This document shows, piece by piece, positions 58,141 through 64,000 of a stretch of DNA of 64,000 bases. The first letter of the stretch is position 1, and each line of letters starts with the position of its first letter. The notes beneath the pieces are model-generated. The model was not told the origin of the DNA. It saw only the letters and a program-made list of their open reading frames with translations, and ran no database searches. The translations under genes were made by a program, and so were the position numbers. Source of the DNA: Pseudescherichia vulneris NBRC 102420 (lineage in GTDB: Bacteria > Pseudomonadota > Gammaproteobacteria > Enterobacterales > Enterobacteriaceae); contig NZ_BBMZ01000003.1 in the NCBI RefSeq assembly GCF_000759795.1, forward strand, positions 18,507 through 82,506, in the 5' to 3' direction.

Positions 58141-58809
58141 TTACGCGCCGGGAAGCGCGAAGGGGCCACCCTGGGCGATAGCGCGCTGCCAGGCCGGACG
58201 ATTTTCAACCCGCGTTTTCCACGCCTGAAGGTTAGGCAGATGATCGACGCCGCCGCGCGCCAGCAGGGCAAATACTGGGAAGCTCATCTGAATATCCGCC
58301 ATGCTGGGCTGCTCGCCGGTAAACCATGGCTGGCTGCCGAGCTGCGACTCAATGTAGCGCGCATGGGTTTCAAGCTGCTTATTGAGCCAGGCTTTCTGCA
58401 CCCCTTCACCTAATGCCTTGCCCAGGGTACGCAGACCAAAGGGCACCGGCGGTTTGCCGAGACTGCCAAACACCAGCTTCATGAGCAGAAGCGGCATCAA
58501 CGATCCTTCAGCATAGTGCAGCCAGAAACGGTACTGGAGCTTTTGATGCGTATCCGTTGGCTTGAGCTGACCACGGGTGTCATAGGTTTCCTGCAGATGC
58601 TCAAGGATCGCGCCGGATTCAGCAATGATTGTGCCGTTATCATCCAGTACCGGTGATTTCCCCAGCGGATGTACTTTCTTTAGCGCCTCGGGTGCCATCA
58701 TGGTTTTTTCGCGCTGGTAGCGCACAATTTGGTAGGGCAGACCCAGCTCTTCCAGAGCCCAAAGAACGCGCTGGGAACGCGACTGATTAAGATGATGTAC
58801 AGTGATCAC
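58141..58809 (-). CDS. Glutathione S-transferase family protein
   Basis: A 222-residue cytosolic GST. The N-terminal thioredoxin-like domain begins MITVHHLNQSRSQRVLWALEELGLPYQIVRYQR and contains the glutathione-binding GKSPVLDDNGTIIAESGAILEHL; the helical C-terminal domain follows, with TGEQPSMADIQMSFPVF. The start is a GTG at 58809 with AGGAG 7 bp upstream. It lies between ghxP and soxR, where it may contribute to detoxification, though no SoxS box was identified. Confidence 0.88.
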   Translation of the reverse strand: MITVHHLNQSRSQRVLWALEELGLPYQIVRYQREKTMMAPEALKKVHPLGKSPVLDDNGTIIAESGAILEHLQETYDTRGQLKPTDTHQKLQYRFWLHYAEGSLMPLLLMKLVFGSLGKPPVPFGLRTLGKALGEGVQKAWLNKQLETHARYIESQLGSQPWFTGEQPSMADIQMSFPVFALLARGGVDHLPNLQAWKTRVENRPAWQRAIAQGGPFALPGA

Positions 58810-58954
58810 GGTTGTCTCCTGCTATCGATATGAGATAAGGCCTTGTCAGGCTTGCCCTCGCCTCCCCTAACTATAGAAAATTGCACATGATCCGCGAAAA
58901 ATTTCGGCAAAACAGACGGGTTTATCTCTGGCAATCCCGGTCTGGTGGCATAGA

Positions 58955-59099
58955 CTAAAAGTGTCAGCACAAACCGGAACCTCAACAACGCGTTCGAGCG
59001 AGGGGTGTTGATGTCGGGGGAAACCCTCCTGTAAAAGAGCGGGATAGAGCGAAAGACAAAGACCGGAAATAACTAAAGCGCCCTTGTGGCGCTTTAGTT
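58955..59099 (+). ncRNA. sraL: Small RNA SraL (RyjA)
   Basis: The spacer between the GST gene and soxR contains GTCGGGGGAAACCCTCC, GCGGGATAGAGCGAAAGAC and the terminator ACTAAAGCGCC-CTTGT-GGCGCTTTAGT followed by TTT. Sequence and position beside the 3' end of soxR match the SraL sRNA of E. coli and Salmonella, which is sigma-S dependent and targets tig mRNA. The 5' end is estimated; the 3' end is the terminator at 59070-59099, which also serves soxR from the other side. Confidence 0.65.
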
Positions 59100-59570
59100 T
59101 TATCTGTCGTTTGCCTCATCCTCTAACAGCCGGGCCCCCGTTCCCTGCTCTCCCAGCCGATCGCCTGGGTTACGCAGCGGACAGTCGCTGCGCGAGAGAC
59201 AGCCGCAGCCGATACAGCCATTAAGATCGTCCCGTAGCGCCTCAAGCGTATGGATACGTCTATCCAGCTCCTCCCGCCACTGGGAAGAGAGCTGCTCCCA
59301 CGTTTTGGCATTCAGCGTATGGCCTGCGGGCAATACGCTTAGCGCTTCGCCGATGGTCGCCAGAGGAATGCCGATGCGCTGGGCAATCTTGATGATAGCC
59401 ACGTAACGCAGCACGTCACGGGTATAACGCCGCTGGTTACCCTCGTTACGGACGCTCTTAATCAAGCCTTTACTCTCATAAAAGTGCAGAGCCGAGACGG
59501 CGACCCCGCTACGTCTCGCCACCTCGCCTGGGGTCAACATCGCTTTAATACGTGGTAATTTCTTTTCCAT
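59100..59570 (-). CDS. soxR: Redox-sensing activator SoxR
   Basis: A 156-residue MerR-family regulator. The N-terminal winged helix ([26 protein letters not shown]) binds the soxS promoter; a dimerisation helix follows; the [2Fe-2S] cluster ligands are the four cysteines of [12 protein letters not shown] (residues 119-130). When oxidised by superoxide-generating or redox-cycling drugs it activates soxS. All four cysteines are intact. It is divergent from soxS, with the shared SoxR box between. Confidence 0.97.
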   Translation of the reverse strand: MEKKLPRIKAMLTPGEVARRSGVAVSALHFYESKGLIKSVRNEGNQRRYTRDVLRYVAIIKIAQRIGIPLATIGEALSVLPAGHTLNAKTWEQLSSQWREELDRRIHTLEALRDDLNGCIGCGCLSRSDCPLRNPGDRLGEQGTGARLLEDEANDR

Positions 59571-59577
59571 AAAGCTC

Positions 59578-59608
59578 TTTACCTCAAGTTAACTTGAGGA
59601 ATTATACT
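59578..59608 (+). promoter_or_regulatory. soxS promoter with SoxR box
   Basis: TTTACC (-35, 59578-59583) and TATACT (-10, 59603-59608) are 19 bp apart, the overlong spacer typical of MerR-type promoters. The perfect palindrome CCTCAAGTTAACTTGAGG (59582-59599) is the SoxR operator. Confidence 0.95.
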
Positions 59609-59656
59609 CCGCTTCAGACCAAACGACGACTTCAGCACTGAAAAAGAGGCAGCAGT

Positions 59657-59980
59657 ATGTCCCATCAGCAAATTATTCAAACGCTTATTGAATGGATTGA
59701 TGAACATATCGACCAACCCCTGAACATTGATGTAGTGGCGCAGAAATCCGGATACTCGAAGTGGTATTTACAGCGGATGTTTCGTGCGGTGACTCACCAG
59801 ACGCTGGGGGATTATATCCGCCAGCGGCGGCTGGTGATGGCAGCAGAGGCGCTACGGACGACGCAGCGGCCAATCTTTGATATTGCGATGGAGCTGGGGT
59901 ACGTCTCGCAGCAGACCTTTTCCCGCGTGTTCCGTCGGGAGTTCGATCGCACGCCGAGCGATTACCGGCATCAGATGTAG
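59657..59980 (+). CDS. soxS: Superoxide response regulator SoxS
   Basis: A 107-residue AraC/XylS-type activator made of the DNA-binding domain only. The two helix-turn-helix motifs are NIDVVAQKSGYSKWYLQRMFRAVTHQ and IFDIAMELGYVSQQTFSRVFRREFDRTPSDYR. Length and sequence match E. coli SoxS. It turns on sodA, zwf, fumC, micF and efflux genes. It is expressed from the SoxR-controlled promoter upstream. Confidence 0.97.
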   Translation: MSHQQIIQTLIEWIDEHIDQPLNIDVVAQKSGYSKWYLQRMFRAVTHQTLGDYIRQRRLVMAAEALRTTQRPIFDIAMELGYVSQQTFSRVFRREFDRTPSDYRHQM

Positions 59981-59990
59981 CGCGGGCGGA

Positions 59991-61556
59991 TCAGCGCAGC
60001 GGCTGCCGGGTCCACGCCATAAAGTCCTGGGGCGACAGCGCCTTTGCGAAGTACCAGCCCTGGCAATACTGCACGCCGCGCTTTAATAGCCAGGTCACCT
60101 GCTCTGAGGTTTCCACACCTTCGGCAATGATCTTAAGGCGTAAGCTTTGCGCCATCTCGATGATGTGTTCCGCAATCAGGTGGCTGGTACTGTTGGTAGT
60201 CAGCGTATCGATAAAAGATTTATCGATTTTCAGAATATCGACGTTCAGCGAATATAAATTGTGCAGGTTGGAATAACCGGTGCCAAAATCATCAATCGCC
60301 ACCTCATATCCGGCCTGACGAAACGCCTGGATAACCGGCGTTGTTTTCGGCACATCAATAAACCCACGCTCGGTCACTTCAATTTTAATTTGCTGGGCCT
60401 TGACGGCATGCTGTTGGGCTTTATCAGAAATTAACGCAATCAGGCGAGAGGAGTGGAAGTCCGAGGCGGATAGGTTAATTGAGATATAGAGCTGCGGGTT
60501 TTCTGATAAGAAACGACCTAAATCAGCGAAGACTTCCTCAACGGCATAATCGGTTACCCGTTCAATGAGCCCCTCTTTTTCCGCCAGCGGTATGAATTCC
60601 GCCGGGCTCATCACCTGCCCTTCAAATCCTGGCCAGCGTAACAGCGCCTCGGCCCCCACGCACTGGCCGGTTTTAATATCAATAATTGGTTGATAATTGA
60701 GCCGCAACTGCCGTTTTAGCAATGCGCGATGCAATAGCCGGCGCGGTGAATTAATTTCCTGGTGGGTTCGGGACCACATTAGCAAAATAATAATGCTGCA
60801 AATCATCCCCAGCGGCAGCGTGAGCGTCGCCTGATGATAGAGAAACTGGAAATAGCGATCGCTGGAGGTGGAGACAATAATCGCTATAGGACGCTTTTCC
60901 GAGTGGGCAATGGTATAGAAGCGGCCATCCTGCTGAAAGGTAAAGTCGTTGTTCTGCACCAGACCAGCCAGCACCCGGACATCCGCCGTTGGGCTCACCG
61001 AGAAGAACGCCTTTGTTACCGTGTCGTATACGCCGTAGGCCAGCGAGTGGTCATCCGACATCACCTCGCTGTAGGCCAGCGGATTGACCACTAGCGCATA
61101 GTGGCCGCGCTGCATATAGACCATCTTATAGCCAGCATAAAACGGGGTATCGCGGTAATAATAGATAGAGACGTCCGGAGAGCGGGTATATTCCGCAGCG
61201 GAAATAATATAGGGCTCAACGGGTGCCATTGAGGTAGAGCATAAAAACCGATCGCCATTAGCGTATATTATATCGGCAACGTAAAGCTGCCCGCGGATAA
61301 TATTGAGCATATTATCGCGATGCGCTGGCGAGCAGATCCTGCCGTTAAATTTCTCTGCTTTGCTGCGAGCGATATCGACCTGCTGGATAACCAGCTCGGT
61401 TTTATCCAGCGCAAGTTGCGCAAATGAACGCAGCTGTATGCCAGTCTCTTTAACGGCGCGGATGTGAGCAAACCATAGCGCCAGCATCACAGGCAGCAAA
61501 ACTACCATGATGATCCCGACAATCCTTAGCGCCTTGCGGCGTGCGCTATGATTCAT
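59991..61556 (-). CDS. pdeC: Cyclic-di-GMP phosphodiesterase PdeC
   Basis: A 521-residue inner-membrane protein. TM1 (about 10-30), a periplasmic CSS-type redox sensor, and TM2 (about 230-255) lead to an EAL domain with AEALLRW, SINLSASDFH, IDDFGTGYSNL and GVQYCQGWYFAKAL, all catalytic residues present. In E. coli two periplasmic cysteines form a disulfide that inhibits activity; here they are in GRICSPAH and FLCSTS, so the name-giving Cys-Ser-Ser is Cys-Ser-Thr. The ATG at 61556 matches the E. coli start and has GGCGG upstream; a longer start at 61592 is possible. Its stop lies 10 bp past soxS on the opposite strand. Confidence 0.93.
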   Translation of the reverse strand: MNHSARRKALRIVGIIMVVLLPVMLALWFAHIRAVKETGIQLRSFAQLALDKTELVIQQVDIARSKAEKFNGRICSPAHRDNMLNIIRGQLYVADIIYANGDRFLCSTSMAPVEPYIISAAEYTRSPDVSIYYYRDTPFYAGYKMVYMQRGHYALVVNPLAYSEVMSDDHSLAYGVYDTVTKAFFSVSPTADVRVLAGLVQNNDFTFQQDGRFYTIAHSEKRPIAIIVSTSSDRYFQFLYHQATLTLPLGMICSIIILLMWSRTHQEINSPRRLLHRALLKRQLRLNYQPIIDIKTGQCVGAEALLRWPGFEGQVMSPAEFIPLAEKEGLIERVTDYAVEEVFADLGRFLSENPQLYISINLSASDFHSSRLIALISDKAQQHAVKAQQIKIEVTERGFIDVPKTTPVIQAFRQAGYEVAIDDFGTGYSNLHNLYSLNVDILKIDKSFIDTLTTNSTSHLIAEHIIEMAQSLRLKIIAEGVETSEQVTWLLKRGVQYCQGWYFAKALSPQDFMAWTRQPLR

Positions 61557-61969
61557 TTCCGCCCTATATCCCTGCTTTATGTGTGCCTGCATGGTCGGCA
61601 GGAAGCTTTGATAAACAGGTGATTACGTTGCATGAATCATCAGACATTAGCAACCGACTTTTATCATTAATAACCTAATATTTAGTTATGACGATAATAT
61701 TTGTCCGTAAGCCAAACTAAAAGTGTTCGCCCTGTTTATATTAAGGAAAATAATTATCCAGCTATCGATAAGGTTTTTCGTTAACGCCACAGGGGATCGC
61801 TGATTAAGCCAAACTGCCAGTGCGATAAAAAAGGATGAGCCCTGCGTTTATTTTTTCGTCTATGGAAATCCGCATTGAGCGAATAATGCTCGCCCCTATT
61901 TCCACACACTTTTAATGGTTAAATCACGCTCAAAAAGCCTACACCACGACTGGCTAATAAAAGAACAAA
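61557..61969. other. pdeC/yjcB divergent intergenic region, no gene seen
   Basis: About 410 bp of AT-rich DNA without a supported ORF. It probably holds the pdeC promoter. A CRP site lies at its right edge. Confidence 0.5.
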
Positions 61970-61985
61970 TGTGATATAGTTCACA
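61970..61985. promoter_or_regulatory. CRP site upstream of yjcB
   Basis: TGTGATATAGTTCACA is a perfect match to TGTGA-N6-TCACA. It lies about 100 bp before the yjcB ATG. Confidence 0.78.
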
Positions 61986-62084
61986 TATCTTATGAAACCG
62001 AAAAAAGTGTTTCATTCTATCCCGTCAGTCCCTGCGAGCCTCACCCCAACGAAAGCGGCCCGCAGACGTGTGAGGTTACAAACT

Positions 62085-62366
62085 ATGGCCACCATTACGA
62101 CTAGCCTTGTTCTGCTGCGCTGGCAGCTTATGAGCGCGATCCTGATGTTTCTAGCCAGCTCGCTGAACATCAAGTTCCGTAAGTCCGACTATATTGGGCT
62201 GGCGATCGTCACCAGCGGTCTTGGCGTGGTAGCGGCCTGCTGGTTCGCCACCGGGCTGCTCGGCATTACCCTGGTCGACGTGGCCACTATCTGGCACAAC
62301 ATCGAAAGCATAATGATTGACGTCGCCAGCCATGCGCCGCCAGAGTGGCCAGTGGTCATCACCTGA
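62085..62366 (+). CDS. yjcB: Inner membrane protein YjcB
   Basis: A 93-residue hydrophobic protein matching E. coli YjcB from start to end (MATITTSLVLLRWQLMSAILMFLAS ... IWHNIESIMID). Two to three TM segments are visible (about 8-26, 36-56). No function is known. The ATG at 62085 is chosen on homology and a GAGG box; the open frame upstream to 61992 is unconserved. A perfect CRP site precedes it and a terminator follows. Confidence 0.9.
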   Translation: MATITTSLVLLRWQLMSAILMFLASSLNIKFRKSDYIGLAIVTSGLGVVAACWFATGLLGITLVDVATIWHNIESIMIDVASHAPPEWPVVIT

Positions 62367-62378
62367 GTTAAAAAACAA

Positions 62379-62406
62379 AAAACCCCGACGCGTCGGGGTT
62401 TTTTTA
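62379..62406. terminator. Terminator between yjcB and ssb
   Basis: AAAACCCCGACG-CGTCGGGGTTTT is a perfect palindromic stem flanked by A and T runs, suited to stop both yjcB and ssb. Confidence 0.92.
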
Positions 62407-62431
62407 TGGTTTACGCTAGCTCAGCGCGCAC

Positions 62432-62977
62432 TCAGAACGGAATGTCGTCATCGAAGTCCATCGGCGGCTCGTTGTTAGACGGTGCCGGAGCGGACTGCTG
62501 CGGACGCTGCTGTGCGCCGCCGCTGAACTGGTTCTGATTGCCGCCCTGCGGCTGCTGAGGCTGACCCCAACCGCCCTGCTGGCCCTGGCCACCGCCCTGC
62601 TGACCGCCTGCCGGTGCCCCGCCGCCCTGACGGCCGCCGAGCATCTGCATGGTGCCGCCCACGTTCACCACCACTTCAGTGGTGTACTTTTCCACGCCGG
62701 ACTGATCGGTCCATTTGCGGGTGCGCAGGGCACCTTCGATGTAAACCTGAGAACCTTTACGCAGATACTCACCGGCCACCTCGGCCAGTTTGCCAAACAG
62801 CACAACCCGGTGCCATTCGGTCTGCTCTTTCATCTCACCGGTCGCTTTATCACGCCAGGATTCGGAAGTAGCCAGCGTAATGTTGGCTACTGCGCCCCCA
62901 TTCGGCATGTAGCGTACTTCCGGGTCCTGGCCCAGATTACCGACGAGAATCACCTTGTTTACGCCTCTGCTGGCCAT
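62432..62977 (-). CDS. ssb: Single-stranded DNA-binding protein
   Basis: A 181-residue tetrameric SSB. The OB fold spans about residues 1-112 ([33 protein letters not shown]...); a Gly/Gln/Pro-rich linker follows (about 113-170); the acidic tip MDFDDDIPF recruits replication and repair proteins. Length is 3 residues over E. coli, the difference being in the linker. It is divergent from uvrA with a LexA box between. Confidence 0.97.
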   Translation of the reverse strand: MASRGVNKVILVGNLGQDPEVRYMPNGGAVANITLATSESWRDKATGEMKEQTEWHRVVLFGKLAEVAGEYLRKGSQVYIEGALRTRKWTDQSGVEKYTTEVVVNVGGTMQMLGGRQGGGAPAGGQQGGGQGQQGGWGQPQQPQGGNQNQFSGGAQQRPQQSAPAPSNNEPPMDFDDDIPF

Positions 62978-63129
62978 GGTTGTGTCTCCTGAATACGTTT
63001 CTTAATCTCAATAGTGTAAGCGCGCGATTGTAACTTACCAAGCGACGCTTTGATACCTTGCGAGGAGGATTCCAGTAATCCGCCCGGCGTGCGCTATTTT
63101 CGCACAAATGCGCCGGGGATGCATTCTTA

Positions 63130-63149
63130 TACTGTATATCCATTCAGGT
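63130..63149. promoter_or_regulatory. LexA (SOS) box shared by ssb and uvrA
   Basis: ACTGTATATCCATTCAGG fits CTG-N10-CAG with an AT-rich core (CTG at 63132-63134, CAG at 63145-63147). In E. coli the same spacer holds the LexA operator of uvrA and ssb. Confidence 0.9.
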
Positions 63150-63238
63150 TTTTTTGTGTCATAATTAACCGTTTCAGTTCAGTTCGCCGGATGTCCTTCA
63201 AACATACCGAGCGCCGAGTCTCTTACCGGGAAAGGTGA

Positions 63239-64000
63239 ATGGATAAGATAGAAGTACGGGGCGCGCGCACCCACAATCTCAAGAATATCAACCTCGTTAT
63301 CCCACGCGACAAGCTGATTGTCGTCACCGGGCTTTCAGGTTCAGGTAAATCATCCCTGGCTTTCGACACCCTCTATGCCGAAGGCCAGCGTCGCTACGTT
63401 GAATCGCTCTCCGCCTATGCGCGCCAGTTCCTGTCGTTGATGGAAAAGCCGGATGTCGATCATATCGAGGGTCTGTCGCCCGCGATCTCCATTGAGCAGA
63501 AGTCGACCTCGCACAACCCACGCTCTACCGTCGGGACCATTACCGAGATCCACGACTACCTGCGTCTGCTGTTTGCCCGCGTAGGCGAACCGCGCTGCCC
63601 GGATCACAACGTGCCGCTGGATGCGCAGACCGTCAGCCAGATGGTGGATAACGTGCTGTCGCAGCCGGAAGGCAAGCGCCTGATGCTGCTGGCACCGATC
63701 ATCAAAGAGCGTAAGGGTGAGCACACCAAGACGCTGGAGAACCTGGCAAGCCAGGGCTATATCCGGGCGCGTATCGATGGTGAAGTGTGCGACCTCTCGG
63801 ATCCGCCGAGCCTTGAACTGCATAAAAAACACACTATTGAAGTGGTCATCGACCGCTTTAAGGTGCGGGACGATCTGACCCAGCGCCTGGCCGAGTCGTT
63901 TGAAACCGCGCTGGATCTCTCCGGCGGGACGGCGATTGTCGCCGATATGGACGATGCGAAGGTTGAAGAGCTGCTCTTCTCCGCTAACTTTGCCTGCCCG
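63239..64000 (+). CDS. uvrA: UvrABC excinuclease subunit A, N-terminal 254 residues (cut by window edge)
   Basis: The start of the ATPase that scans DNA for bulky lesions in nucleotide excision repair. [22 protein letters not shown] is followed by the first Walker [10 protein letters not shown] (about residues 31-39), [24 protein letters not shown], and the signature region around [23 protein letters not shown] precedes the ATG. The frame is open to the window end; the remaining three quarters lie to the right. Confidence 0.97.
   Translation, partial: MDKIEVRGARTHNLKNINLVIPRDKLIVVTGLSGSGKSSLAFDTLYAEGQRRYVESLSAYARQFLSLMEKPDVDHIEGLSPAISIEQKSTSHNPRSTVGTITEIHDYLRLLFARVGEPRCPDHNVPLDAQTVSQMVDNVLSQPEGKRLMLLAPIIKERKGEHTKTLENLASQGYIRARIDGEVCDLSDPPSLELHKKHTIEVVIDRFKVRDDLTQRLAESFETALDLSGGTAIVADMDDAKVEELLFSANFACP

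Overview
The window is chromosomal DNA of a member of the Enterobacteriaceae close to Enterobacter, Klebsiella or Lelliottia, not Escherichia coli itself. The evidence is the gene order. groL-groS / yjeH / fxsA / aspA-dcuA / cutA-dsbD / yjdC / tRNA-Phe at one end and acs-yjcH-actP / yjcE / ghxP / soxR-soxS / pdeC / yjcB / ssb / uvrA at the other match the E. coli 92-94 min region with high protein identity, while several E. coli blocks are missing (cad, adi/mel, the phn operon, nrf, yjcO, mdtNOP) and other genes sit in their place. No rRNA, CRISPR array, transposase or integrase was seen.

Layout. 1-8355: conserved backbone, with heat-shock groESL (sigma-32 promoter), the exporter yjeH, fxsA, the anaerobic aspartate/fumarate genes aspA-dcuA, cutA-dsbD, and the TetR-type regulator yjdC. 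8358-13266: accessory block next to tRNA-Phe, with an AraC regulator plus LysE-type exporter whose two genes are each preceded by the same 18-bp sequence at the same distance, then an AT-richer xyloside operon (GPH symporter plus GH43 beta-xylosidase). 13396-13471: tRNA-Phe (pheU). 13473-17228: an AT-rich segment of about 3.7 kb bracketed by two nearly identical copies of the tRNA 3' flank and terminator. It holds a periplasmic molybdopterin-fold protein paired with a GGDEF-EAL protein, and an intact type-A chloramphenicol acetyltransferase. 17267-20162: DJ-1/PfpI, KPR-like reductase and LLM flavoenzyme genes. 20265-24012: ymjA, an atypical cold-shock-domain protein, and a tight three-gene envelope operon (lipoprotein, polytopic membrane protein, small secreted protein) that I do not recognise. 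24103-33015: NicO-type Ni/Co exporter, proP, kdgT, crfC-yjcZ, yjdM, and a PhnH remnant lacking its centre.

33016-42257: a sugar-utilisation cluster in which a hybrid sensor kinase and an OmpR-type response regulator flank a ribose-type ABC transporter, D-lyxose isomerase, class II ketose aldolase and PfkB kinase. The inferred route is ketose formation, phosphorylation, then aldol cleavage. 42459-45187: fdhF, a selenoprotein gene with an in-frame TGA, SECIS and sigma-54 promoter, followed by a Hok/Sok-type toxin-antitoxin locus (leader ORF, toxin, candidate antisense RNA). 45325-51053: gltP, then acs-yjcH-actP for acetate uptake and activation, without the nrf operon found between gltP and acs in E. 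coli. 51160-54576: a Gfo/Idh/MocA oxidoreductase and a cidAB-like pair divergent from a LysR regulator whose stop codon lies in a REP element. 54642-64000: yjcE, ghxP with PurR-like boxes, a GST gene, the small RNA SraL, soxR/soxS with the SoxR box, pdeC, yjcB with a CRP site, and ssb/uvrA sharing a LexA box; uvrA runs off the end.

All calls come from reading the sequence and from remembered family sequences; no searches were run.
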